Positions 31,784 to 44,458 of a stretch of DNA of 64,000 bases are shown here, in pieces; the first letter of the stretch is position 1, and every line of letters starts with the position of its first letter. A program made the translations under genes and the position numbers. Origin of the DNA: Plutella xylostella (taxonomy: Eukaryota; Arthropoda; Insecta; Lepidoptera; Plutellidae); the NCBI RefSeq assembly GCF_932276165.1, contig NC_063984.1, forward strand, positions 8,501,501 to 8,565,500, given 5' to 3'. The notes below the pieces were generated by a model. It worked only from the letters and a program-made list of their open reading frames with translations, did not search any database and was not told the DNA's origin.

Positions 31784-34700
31784 TCTTTAAATGTCTCAAA
31801 TCAGCCTCCCAAGTGTTTTATGGCAATAACACTCCAATCTTGGAGGAGGTCCATGTCCTACAGTGGATGCTTTATGGGCTGTCTGTTTGTCATCAAGTCT
31901 TTAAGAATATTATGTGATTAACAATTTTACTCCTGCTTTAATAATCTTATCATGAAATCTTTTCCACTTTTACTGATTGTATAGTATACCTAATAATATA
32001 TTTTCTTTATGTATCAAAATGAAACACCATTAAACCCACATTCAAAATAGTGGATAGTTAGTAGAAGAAATAGAAACTACCAGTGTGAAATGTGCATATA
32101 TACGTAAGCAGTATTTTAAAAACACTGATAAATCTGTGTAGTCACACAATGACTTGCACCACCATGTTTTTGCATTCTTAAGTTTGCAGTAAATGTTGTG
32201 AATGATGTCAAACTGGCTGTATGCTGTACAGATCATAATTCATATTTAGTTACCATTATAATATGAGAGTGTAAATAAGTGTCCAATAGATATAAAAAAT
32301 ATATAAAATTAATATTTTTGAAATCAATGTTTTGAATTTATAGATGGTTGTGATTGTGAATTCGAAAATTTTCTAACAGTCATTTTCATGGACAATGAAA
32401 GGGAACGATTATTCTAATTATTACCTTGGAGATTATGAATATGTATAGTCTTTTGAAAATACTATAAACCAGTGTTTACTAATACACTTTAAACTATTGT
32501 ATGTTGTGGATTATTCATGGTATAGAATTTTAAGCATCTCTAAATTGATGTTTCATGGTATCTCTACAAGTAGTATTTTACTTACCATATTTATTATGTG
32601 TCAATGAATGTAATTAGATATTATATATACTTGCATAATGTTATCTATAGTTAGGTATCTAATACATCCTATTTGATTAAGTAAATACATAATACTATAT
32701 TATATAAATTTGTGTGTTCATTATAATATTTGCATTTTAATGATCTACAACTCTTACCAACATGCAATCATAGCTTTTATACAATGTTTGATGTAGTATT
32801 CGGTGTTCGGTTTTAGTCATGCGGATTGTGGGACCTTGTAAATTTTGTAATGGCAGTGATATTGTTTGTTTCTAACTTGCACTTGAGCGCAAAAACTCAT
32901 ACTCGGCACTCCAAGTACCTACCACAGGATGCCCCATAACTATTTTAAAATATTGATTTATATTCATTTACAACTAATTTATGTTTGCTGTATGCTGTAC
33001 ATAATCATCACATGTCAAAGCTTTCCAAACCATGTTGAATAATGGTAAGAGAGTTTAAAATAGAGATATAAGTTTTGAAGAGCCGTATTTTATAAATACA
33101 GTCCTCATTTAATCATATTTCTAAAGAATCTAATCAGGACTTTTAGTATCATAACCCTGTAGATATACAGGTGCACCCCAGACCTCAACTGATTCGGTGC
33201 CAAAAACTGTCAGGATAAATAGTACAGTGCGGGACTCGCTAGGTTTTCACTTTGGACTTCGAATTGTCCTTCATTTGTGAAGAAATCTCAAATATCAAAT
33301 GCAAGTCTTGTATATGGGTAAGGTGACGCCACTGTACCTATAGGTACTTACCTACTTAAGATGTCCAGGAAAAAAACATGTGCCATTACCATTATAAATA
33401 GAATACTTACGTACTTCATCCCCAATGAGTTATAGCATTTTAATTTGGTTGGGTTGTTCTTGCCTAATGTTATTTTAGAAGTTATATGTGATTATGTGAC
33501 CTTTGGCTGTTTATAAATATATTTTACCAAAGTCTTATAGCTTAATAAATGGCAATCTGTAACATTTTGTTTTATTTTTGTTTAGATAGAGATGTTATTC
33601 AATTACATAGTACATAATTATATCTTTAGATACCCAGGCTGATACCACATACCTACTAGCTTCAGATTTATAGACAATGATACAACAACAAAAATATTTT
33701 ATAAGTTTATTTGTTTCGGTATAAAAATATTGAGTGTCGTCTTTGGCTACTTCTGTCCAAACCAAAATTAAAGTATGTAAAATTCACATTTGAACCGGAG
33801 TTTATTACACTCAACAACAAGCTAACTTATATATCTTATTTTATAAACAACTAAAATCATACTTCTATCTACCTAAATATATTTAAATACATACAAATTC
33901 ATGAAGGTACAATATGACACGATAAAATTTACATTGGAAATCTCAGATTTGTCCAACAGAAAACAACTTGTTAATTGCAGGTTCCTGCGAATCATTGGCT
34001 ATTTCACTAAACTCTTAAGGCAAACGACGGAACCTTGAAGTCATGTGGCACTGTAGCTAATATAAGTAACTAATAGAACTTTTTGATAATGATAACATAA
34101 GAAAAGTACCTAAGAGCTAAAAATAACTAATCTAGATAAAACTGAAATTAAAACTTGCAACAAAATAGGTATTTGTAAAACATATAAAAGAGAATCAGCA
34201 TTCTATGACTGACTAGAAAATAACATAATGTAAAGAAACTGGTTGAAGAAAAAACAAAAATAGGAATGTTATTATTATTAAACCCTTTACAATATACGTA
34301 AACTAACTATATTATGTATAATAGTAGATGTTTTCGTGTTACTACACATTTCGATTCAAAATTGTAGTTTAGTTTGAGCTCTGTTGTAGTAGATCCTGAT
34401 GTATGAAAGTAGTGGCGCTAGTAGCGGGCTACAAACGGAGGATATACGTACCTACGTAGTAGTCGGTATATGTATAGAAAATATATATAATCGCAACTTG
34501 TGCATATAACAAATTAAAAACCATCCCATCTCAGTCTAATAACAATATGGCTTGTTATAAAGCAACAAAATTAAATTATGTAAACTCTAACTTATTTATT
34601 TCTGACCATTAAGTTCTTAATATTTTACCACTAAGTTCTGACAGTCTTAATAAAATTTATTATTTGTTGCTTCAAGACCGGCCAAAGGTAGGTACTCAAT

Positions 34701-35024
34701 TAATTATCAGCAGCAATTAACAAGCAGACAACTAATAAAAATATCGACCCTATTCGAATTATATCAGCAAATTAAACAAGTACCTACCAAAATAAATTTA
34801 AAGAACCTGATTTTTTCTGGACTTCAGAGCAGAAATTAATTTCAATTCCATAATTTTTCAATTAAGTTATTAATCGTAATTAACGCATGAAGAATAATTG
34901 TTTATAGTAAAGCATAAAAGGGGTCGATATTTTTGCGCGCATCTTTATACATCCGCTTCCTTGTAACGTATCTGCATACTATACCGCTAAATATATCTTA
35001 AAGGTACTTATTTCTTTGTTTTCC
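31784..35024. other. PPM1L 3' UTR and intergenic DNA
   Basis: AT-rich with no coding stretch I can support. An AATAAA at 33544-33549 could end the PPM1L transcript, giving a 3' UTR of about 1.8 kb; nearer signals cannot be excluded. On the minus strand the part below 35025 is the ATG4 3' flank. Confidence 0.5.
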
Positions 35025-37761
35025 TCAAAGAATCTCAAACTCGTCGTCGGAGTCATCAAACTGTCGGTCCACATCCTCAAACTCTGAAAACGAAATTACA
35101 TACAATTAATGACTGCGATGCTGTTTTGTTTATTGGCTTGTAAATCACTCCATCTCGCCATACGTCACCCGCTAAGTAAAGGTAATAAAGACGACATTTA
35201 TTAAATCTTTTGAATCGCAGTACGTGGGTTAAAATAAATTTCCTTGTCAGATACGTAGCCCGCCCCCAGGTTTAAAAATATGTTATACAGAGTCAATTTT
35301 AGCCATTTCAATTAGAAGCTTTCTTAGAGCTCATTTAATTAAGTTATTTTTATCATTTAATCATAGAAGACCTACTTAGACACAGTAGATTCGATATTTC
35401 AAATCAAATTGTATTTTTAATGTGACTTCATAAAATTACCCACTCATAACATAACGCCAATGAAATCACCTGTAAATAAACATAGAATCACCTGTAAATA
35501 TGGAAGTGTTCCCCGCGTCGTCCTGCCCGGCGGCGGCGGCGGCGGGCGGCCAGTGCGCGGGCCGCTGGTCGCACAGCTCGAACAGCGGCTGGCTCTCCTT
35601 CATCAGCCGCTGCTGCATCGCGGCGCAGAGCTCGTCGAAGTCGGAGCGGGTGCGGCAGAGGAAGCACTGCGGGGAGAGGAATAATGGATGTATTTATTAT
35701 GCTGGAGCTGTTGAGATAGTTGAAATTATTATTAAAAATATTATATTTCTGTAGGTATTTTGTGTCAAAAGATAGACTTTTTAGGGTGTTTTAATAGCGT
35801 GCGGATTTAATCACGCATGCGTTACAATTAATACCTGTATTAAAAGAACACTTGTATTATGTTTATGTTTATTGCAGCAAGGAAACAAAGTGAATCTGCG
35901 ATGGCATGTAATAAATGAAGTGCAATATGGACTTACGACAGCTACTGAAGGGTCCATCGCCAGGATCGGTATTCTCGATGCATACTTGCAGTGATAGGAA
36001 CAATCCATTTCCTTCTGTTCATCCGTCAGCTTATTCTGAAAATTTAAATATACATATTTATACATACTTACATTAAAATGAAATGCAAATTCAGAACATA
36101 ATGCAGCTGGTTTTTTATTTCACTTTACAGCTATGTCAATAGCAATGGTATTTAAAAACAATTTATAATTTTGCCTCATTCATTACATAATGCGGAAAAT
36201 TATTCATATATGGAATTTCCTGTTAGGCAGATAAGAATCTGTTTAGCTTTTTACTTTGATATGAAATTTATATGCATACTAGCTTTGAAAACTCTGTTTT
36301 ATAGAAACTGTAATTTATAAGTCCAAGTTTTCTACTGCAATGTACCTCAATAAGGCCAGACTTTTGTGTAGTGTGTGGGTCCAAGTAAATGACTTCATCT
36401 CCGACGCAGCCCACCAGATACAAAGCCTGATTTGGTTTTCCTCCAATCACACCAATCGATTGTGGAGATTGGAAACAAATCTGAAACAATTTAATATTTT
36501 ACTAACCTAAATCATGAATGCCTTTTGGAATGAAGTAGTATAAATGGGGATGGTTTCAAGGAAGTATAGTATACATAGTATTGTCCTGGACAACATTGCC
36601 TGGATCTATCTGGTGCATGATCACATGTAAAAATTAAGAGTAATTGATTATTTACCTTCAATCCTTCAATGTAAATAGGGTTTATCTCACTCAGTCCTAG
36701 TCTCAAAGGCACTATCAACAGTAAAGGCATCCAATCTGAGATGAACACAGAATCACTGGATGTGGAAGTGTCTCCTCTGTCATTCTTCACTGTGCATTGT
36801 TGTACTGTGGAGGTAAATTAATCCTTTGTATATTTTACTATAGAATATAAGTACATGTTATTATGCTGTATTAGAATCGATTTTTATTACATCAAAATAT
36901 GAGGTTACTTACAAATGTCTTCTTTAACAACTGTGTTATCTAATGCCACATGGATCACCAGAGAGCTCCATTTATCAAAAACTACTAATTTCCTGAAACA
37001 AATAAATCAATAATTAAACCAGGTTCAGTTCAGTTAAACAAACTTTGTTGGATCTAGATTATTTACCTATTTGGCTTACCTAAGAACTTGTGCTATAGTG
37101 TTAGGTCCAAACCACTGGCCAACATCTTTGCCCTCACAGGCCCCCATTAAGGCCACTTGGTGAATAGAATACGGAGCCTGCTTCCTTTCTTCAAACCTCT
37201 GAATTATCTTCAAATATGTTGGATCTCTGCAACCAAAATAGTTTAAGGAATGTAATAATAACTGTTACTGAATTGGGTTACTATTTCTTCTCCTCAGTTT
37301 CTAAAATTCCAAATAGATTTTTTAAAATTATATTTTATTTTACTAAACCATTCCAAATATTACATCTTACCTAGTTTCAGGAGTCCATACCCAATCAGTA
37401 GACAAATGGACTCTGATCAGCGCCACTCCGAGGACCATCTGTCCGCAGCGCAGCATGCAACCCCATCCCTTGTCAGAGGTCAGACCCTCGTCCCCAATGG
37501 ACACGAAACCCTTCCGATAAGTGCACCAGATAATTGACGTTATATCACGACGTATACGATCCAGATCTGTTGGAGTATTTATACATTAATCAGTTATAAT
37601 GTTATTGCGTGTTTATCGACAGTAAATAGAGGACACCAACCTTGAATCGCGCTGTACTTTTTCCCCAATATCCACACATTCTCCTTTGTTTGGGGAATAT
37701 CATCGGGTTCACAGTTATTTCCCTCGGAAGCTAGGTAGCAAATATCAAACATTGCATCCAT
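35025..37761 (-). CDS. Atg4: Cysteine protease ATG4
   Basis: Cytosolic protease that trims ATG8/LC3 precursors and removes lipid from ATG8 during autophagy. Nine minus-strand exons: 37641-37761, 37371-37566, 37080-37226, 36913-36992, 36656-36804, 36346-36480, 35937-36035, 35492-35666, 35025-35083; phases agree, total 386 residues against about 393 in human ATG4B. The catalytic Cys77 is in SDKGWGCMLRCGQM and the catalytic Asp265/His267 in IYLDPHTTQ. Other family blocks are VWILGKKYSAI, VGQWFGPNTIAQVLR, LLLIVPLRLGLSEINPIYIE, QSIGVIGGKPNQALYLVG and ARIPILAMDPSVAV (R/I variants). The C-terminus DDEFEIL is the LC3-interacting motif seen in ATG4B. Start: the ATG gives MDAMFDICYL, aligning with the family. 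The head-to-head partner is NHLRC2. The donor of exon eight is duplicated 22 bp downstream. Confidence 0.95.
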
Positions 37762-38155
37762 CCTGGTGCATAGCTTTACAATCAACTGGATATTCTAATT
37801 AAATGAGAAGACAAATTACTTTGAAACAAACAAAAACAAATAAATTGAATTTCCAACAATCTTTGACAGTCACGACGTTCACAGATAACGACAACCACAG
37901 AGTAGATAAACTGTCGTCTGTCACTTGCTGCTCAGTATGTCACACATAGACCAAGATTCACCACAGAAAAACTAAAAGACATTGACGTAATGACATCTCG
38001 AGATCTTTTTTTCGTAAAATTCGTCATCGTCAAAAAATAAATATTTGGTAAACTTGTTTTATGGTTGTTTGTGTTTGTTAAATTTAGATTAACACCGGCT
38101 TCAGTAATACTGCAACTATCTCGGCTGAGACTGAGATAATTCGTAAACAGTCAAA
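37762..38155. promoter_or_regulatory. Divergent promoter of Atg4 and NHLRC2
   Basis: Only 394 bases separate the two start codons, so both 5' UTRs and promoters share this stretch. No TATA box at a useful distance was seen. At 38115-38139, in the NHLRC2 leader, lies a 25-base sequence (ACTATCTCGGCTGAGACTGA...) that recurs inverted in NHLRC2 intron six. Confidence 0.7.
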
Positions 38156-41100
38156 ATGGATTCAAGCCCTCTAGATTATGTTGCAAACTCTTGTATGGAG
38201 TTGAATGCTGCTCTGAGCGCCGCTACGGAGGAAGCCGAGAAAGAAACCCTCCTCACTAATCATATCAAGAAAGTATGGGGCACTATGACTGGCGTAGACG
38301 ATTTTAAACGAAGTATGTTCATATACCTGAGTTTATTTAGAATAGCTATAATTTCTTTCAAAGATGACCCAGTAACCAACTTTTTTGCTGTGCTGTTTTC
38401 AGATCTGGAATGGGTGAATGTGTCGGAGCGTATTTCACTGGCATATCACTGTGTGGACAAGGTGGTGGTCCTAGACTTCTGGACATACTGCTGCATCAAC
38501 TGTTACCATGTACTTCCGGACTTGGCTCACTTGGAGAAGATATACAAAGTGGAGGATGGCTTAGTAGTTGTAAGTAGCTTTATGTGTTGGAAATAAAAAT
38601 GCTAAGGTTTCTTGATTTCTGTTGCTTCCATTCCATTTAAAACTTGTACTGTAATAGTTTAACTTTCTTTTAATAAGTTTTTCTCAAAAAACATTTTGTG
38701 TCAATTCCACAATTAGCCTTATTCTATTCACTAATTTATTTATGTTAATCTTTTAGATAGGTGTTCACTGCGCCAAGTTTTCCAATGAGAAGGAGTCTGC
38801 CAATATCTCGGCAGCGGTGGAGAGATATGGAATCAAGCACCCGGTGGTCAATGATGCCGACAGCGCCACTTGGGAGGCCCTCGGCATACACTGCTGGCCT
38901 ACCCTTGTTGTTTTAGGTGAGTGATTTGGCATAATCAACAGTAAAAATATAATGTTCACCAAAATTGCTATGCAATGTATATGCAATCATTACAAAAATT
39001 GATTTACTTCATTGATCTTAAGATCATTAAAGAATTGATTAAATAACTAAATAAAATAATAACTATAAATCTGTCATCATCATCAGCATATAGCAGTCCA
39101 CAGCTGGACATAGTTCACTAGTATGATTGAAAAAACAAACTAGCAGTATGAATGAGTAGTTTGAAAATCTGAAAGTAATACTATGTTCATTGGAATAATA
39201 TATTAACTTTGTCAATATCATAATATATTGTTACATCTGTTCCAGGGCCGGGTAACAAACCAATATTTGTGTTAACCGGAGAAGGGCATAGAGACCTGCT
39301 GGTGTCATATGTTGGGGCAGCCCTGAAGCACTTTGGATCCCGCTTGTCCACGGCTGCACTACCTATTGCACCTGCCAAGCATTTGAAAACCAAAGACGAT
39401 ACACTGCTGCGTTTTCCAAGCAAGGTAATTAACTCCAACAGAAAAAGGGGATATATTTCCTACAAATAAGAAGATTTGCCACCACTTAATCATTCCCTCT
39501 TACTCACACACTGCACAATGTATACTCTTATATCACTTATCTAGCATCCCTGTTTTGTGGAGTCACTATTTAGATTACTATTTACATTTGTGTTTCTAGG
39601 TGGCGCTAAACCCATTCTACCGAGGTAGATCCGAAGAGCCTTTCTTAGCTATATCTGACACAGGTCACCACAGAGTAGTCCTCACTGACTGCTCTGGACA
39701 AATCATACGAATTGTTGGAGGACCAGAACCTGGATTCAAAGATGGCAGTAAGTTTATTTTTTTTATTTCTTTTCTTTTATTTACATGACGAAAAGAGAGG
39801 CTAAGCCAGAGAGAGGAAAAATAAAGAAAGAAATTTAAATAATTTACCTTTCGTTCCCGGTCTAGAATCTAACCAGCCAACTACATAATCCACCATAAAT
39901 TTACCCTCGCAGAGATATCAGAGGCGCTATTCAACTCGCCGCAAGGCGTGTGTTGGCTGTCTGGCAGTGTGCTAGCAGTGTGCGACACCAACAACCACGC
40001 GCTCAGAGCTTTACACCTCGATGATGGGGCCGTGGACACACTGGCTGGGAACGGGAAGCAGTCGGAACATGGAGACCAAGGTATGTAGATGAACGATTAA
40101 TTGGTCTTTTTTTTAAATTGGCGGCCCCAATAATTTATCTTATTCTGTTAAAATAAGTGCGATTTTTGTTAGTCTATTTTCTCAATTTTTAAAAAATGGA
40201 TTGCTTTAAAATCGCTCTCTATGTCTATGTATTTTCATGCCCGATATTTATTTTAAACACAGAATCTTGATAACACTGTAGTTATCTCAGTCTCAGCCGA
40301 GATAGTCTGGCAATAATATGCCTGCCTTTAAAATTTACTAAAAATCACACTGTCGAAAAGTACTACGAAATATAATAGGTACTAATAAAGATAGAAATAT
40401 TAACTCACATTACTTTTATTTATGGTATTCAATAGGATTAGTTTTCCATGAATCATGCGTAACTCATGCTCGCGAATCAAGTGCCGGAAACGTCAGAAAA
40501 CGCTCAGTCCATAGACAAGACATGTCATAGACAACTTTCTTCTATTCTGTGTTATTCCTCGAGATAAGAGTGCGGCCACAAAGCTGTTGTGAATAATTCC
40601 TTCTAACAGTTCCCATACTGCAAGCAGTAACAAAACAACCCATTCCAGGCGGCAAATGCCTCGGCCTGCAGTCCCTCTCCTCTCCCTGGGACGTGTCTCT
40701 GTTCACCACGCCCGACATGGACATGTCCGTCCGCGCGCAGCCTCCGCCGCCGCCGCCGCCGGTGCCAGGGACCAAGGAACCGGAGAAAGAAGTCAAAGAT
40801 ATCAAGGAGGAGGATAAAGGTGAGAGGGTAGACGGCACGATTTGTATTTGTAATTTAAAATGAGTTTTAAAATTTATACACACACATTTCACATTGCACA
40901 TAATTATTACGTGTGTGCACATAATTGCGTCTTCTCGTTTAGCGATGTGAGATTCAATCAACGACAGATCATGTCCAGAGTTCGAGTGAAGTATAAGAGA
41001 TTAAAGTAAAACCATTTAAAGTATTTATGAAACCTCAGATCATGCCCGAGCCTAAGTTCGTGTAAAGTATAAAAATTAAAAAGTAAAACCATTTTGGATG

Positions 41101-43518
41101 TTTGGAATATTGATGGAACCTCTTTTCACGCTCTTCTACATTATTCTGTGTTATTTCAGAGAAGGACAAGAAGGACAGCAAGCGGCGCGTGCTGCTGATA
41201 GCCTGCGCGGGCTCGCACCAGATCTGGGCACTGTTTCTCGACACCACCATCTGGTGGAAGTACAAGACTTACACGGAAGGTATGCCTGCGGATATTGCAC
41301 TCATGAGTATAATTGTAACTGCGGATGTTACATTCGTGACATGCTTTTTTGGTTTGTCATATATCACATGTTGGATCTCATCCGGTGGCAATTTTCACAT
41401 TGTATTAATTCTTGTGAGGCACTTTTCACACTATCTTACTGGTATCCATGTAATCCTAAACCTGGTAGAGCAATATGTCCGAGTTAAAAGGTTACGATTT
41501 CAATTTTATCTCCCGAATAAAAGGGATGTCCCTTTAATTACCGGTAATCTAATTACCGGTAATTAGATTACCGATGTCCCTTTTATTCACATACAATATT
41601 TTCTACTCATACAAGTACCAATACATACTGAACACTTCTTATGATGTATGATAATATGATACAATTATTTATATACATGTTTGTTCAATAATATAATAAT
41701 AATAATTGTCTGTGCAGGTACATGCGTGTGCATCGCGGGCTCGGGCGCGGAGGCGGCGCGCAACAGCGCGTACCCCAACACCGCCGCCTTCGCGCAGCCC
41801 TCGGGGCTCGCGCTCCGGAGCGGTACGTAGATGGAAACTTTATGATTATCAGCCAATAACTTTAGGGATAAAAAACTCGGACAGTGCAGTGTCACTATTA
41901 TGAAAATTAAAGTAATTCAAAAACTAAATATAACTAAAGTACTTAATATTTAAAAACATATCCATTCTCTTACTTTCTTGAAGTCCAGATATTTATCAGA
42001 CGACAGCAGGTAGTTCTCTGGCTAAACTACCAAAAATAAGGCAGGGCCCGAAAGAATACTTAATAATAAAAGCCCGCCTTCTAATTACTACCTACTACAC
42101 TTTATCTAAAATAACTACTCTGTATACTAATCTACCTACATTTTATCTAAAATAACAGTGAAGAGATCAGTGGGTGCTGTAATAATGCACTGCTACCTTT
42201 CCTGTAAGTACTTATATACTAGTACTTATGAGGCATAATATGCGCTGTTTGTGCTAATGCAAAGTTTTCTCTCGCAGGAAGCAACTCGGAAGTGTTCATA
42301 GCGGATTCCGAGAGCTCTTCCATCAGGCGACTTGCGTTGAGCACGGGGCAGGTGTCCAGCCTGTGCGGCGGGGACAAGAACCCCTTGGTAAGTGTTGTTA
42401 TATTTTAAAATAAAAATTATACATTTATGGGTTAAGATAATTCCGTACCCCTAAAGGATCATTTGTAGAAAGAAGTTTTTGTCTGGCTGTCAAGTTTTAG
42501 AATGTAAGCCAATAAGTTGAATATCATAATAAGCATCTAGATATATCCTGACAACTTTTTGGTCTAACCCATTTAGGTACAGACGATTCCTTTTGGAACT
42601 AAAAAATTTAGACCCTTTAAGAATTCACAACAAAATATTAAATAGGGTATCTTTTTATTCACTTTTAGCATATATAACTGTCCCTACTAGCTCAAACCCC
42701 TGTCTTTCCCACAGAACCTATTCGCGTTCGGCGACGTAGACGACGTGGGCACAGAAGCCAAGCTCCAGCACCCTCTAGGCGTGGCGTACTGCAACGCGGC
42801 ACGAGCACTCTACGTGGCCGACACCTACAACCACCGGCTCAAGCGAGTGGACGTGACCACGCAGCGAGTCACCACGCTGCACCCCACCATGATCGAGACC
42901 GCTGACCCCGCCGCCTTCAGCGAACCATCTGGTCTCTCCGTCAGTGTCGACGGGAAGTATCTCTATATAGCCGACACCAACAACCACAGCATCAAACTTC
43001 TTAACCTTACGAAGAATGTCTGTCAGGAGTTTAAGGTACGAATGGCTGAGGCCAAATTTACAGAACCTGATAATTTGATTCTGTACAGGAACGATCTGTT
43101 TGTGAACCGAAAATGTGGCAGCTTAATCATCTATTTCAACGTGAGTTTAGATAACACGGATACAAAGAATGTAAAGTTTACGGCGGGCGCGCCGCAGGTC
43201 TGGAACATCTGCGTCAGAGACGACAACAACAAAGACGTCACGCTAGAAGACTTCGAGTTCATTAACTGCACGCAGAAAGGTACCAAACTTCCCGGTCGAG
43301 TGGAGATGAAGCTTAAGCAGAAGACGGATAAGACCCACTACCGTCTTTACCTGGGGTTCCATACGTCGTTGTGTGACGCGTCCGTGTGCTTCTCGCACTC
43401 GTTCACGGTGCGCTCCACGATGCTGGTTCGAGACTCCGTGAAGATGGTCGAGTCCTACAAGATCACCTGCAAGATCAACCCCGTGAACCGCGGCGACAAC
43501 AAGGCCGTGTCCACATAG
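38156..43518 (+). CDS. NHLRC2: NHL repeat-containing protein 2
   Basis: A 762-residue cytosolic protein (human 726) with an N-terminal thioredoxin-like domain and a six-bladed NHL propeller; essential in vertebrates, biochemical role unsettled. Eleven exons: 38156-38312, 38403-38569, 38757-38916, 39246-39424, 39600-39747, 39913-40080, 40649-40819, 41160-41279, 41718-41822, 42278-42387, 42715-43518; all phases join. The family motif VLDFWTYCCINC is at 75-86 (human FTYCCINC). Others are IGVHCAKFSNEKE, VVNDADSATW, SDTGHHRVVLTD, FNSPQGVCW, SSPWDVSLF, AGSHQIWALFLD, FIADSESSSIRRL, LFAFGDVDDVG, AKLQHPLGVAY, YVADTYNHRLK and YIADTNNHSIKLL. A Pro-run (PPPPPP) and Lys/Glu-rich linker in exons 7-8 are not in the human protein. 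A beta-sandwich C-terminal domain follows. Confidence 0.94.
41543..41572. repeat. 30-bp perfect palindrome in NHLRC2 intron 8
   Basis: GGTAATCTAATTACC followed by its exact complement. It is flanked by GAATAAAAGGGATGTCC on the left and GATGTCCCTTTTATTC on the right, which are themselves largely inverted. The whole (41515-41588) would form a hairpin. Confidence 0.9.
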
Positions 43519-43710
43519 TTATGTACAGTAAAAGGCAGAGAAACCTGAACCCTCTCAGAAACATTGTTACTATGAGAGGGGGGTCACCAGACCGTAAGCA
43601 CTAATGACTGACTACAGTCTGTGTCTCGATTCAAAACATTTTGAATATGTTCTTATAAGTCTCTGATTATCTCATGTAATGTAAATATACCATTTTAATT
43701 TAAGCAAACA

Positions 43711-44458
43711 ATGGACAACATTTCAAAAAACTAAAGCAGCTTTAAATCGAAAACCATTTCGAGATTTAGCTCTCAAGGCCACAAAAAAAATGTTTTTGTA
43801 TTTTTTGGATGTATCATTTTCGAGAAAATCATAAAATAGTAAAAAAGTGCTGATGACGTCATGCATCAGGTGCGATGCATTTTGATGATCAAAGCCTATA
43901 GATTTAAAAACAAAGTAACTGTCACTTTCATTTTTGATTGACGTTGACGTTTTATCGAGTCGTTGTTGTTTATTTGGGTCATTTTCATAAATTCTGTTCT
44001 GACACTTTCTGACTATTTTTTTAATTTATCATACAAAAAGGTTAGTACTTATTAAGAGATGACCTCTATTTAATATGTCCCAGAGCATGCCATCGTCTAC
44101 ACAGCTGAAAAAATTCTTCTGCTTATTTTTTACATGATAAGTACCTACTTTGTATCATCAGAAATATCAATGTCATTTGAAAATGACCCATTTGTTGGTT
44201 GGCATGTAAACAAAGTTTAAATGTCACTTGTCAGTGTCATTTATGTTTTTTTTCGAGACTAAGGCAATAGACAAAAATAAAAATTGAGCCTAATATGTGA
44301 TGTCACTTCCGGTTTTAAAATAATTAACTTTAAAGTTAAAAATAACATGCAAAAATTAATTTATATACAAAATAAAAAAATATGGGTCCTCTAATTTTTT
44401 ATAACCTTTCCGAATAGCTAATAAAAATATAGGGTAAAGAAAATGAAATGTTGTCCAT
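43711..44458. mobile_element. Possible MITE-like element after NHLRC2
   Basis: Inverted 14-15 bp ends ATGGACAACATTTC (43711-43724) and GAAATGTTGTCCAT (44445-44458) enclose 748 bp. A second, inner inverted pair is built on TTTGGGTCATTTTCA and TGAAAATGACCCA. No clear target duplication. It may form part of the NHLRC2 3' UTR. Confidence 0.4.
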
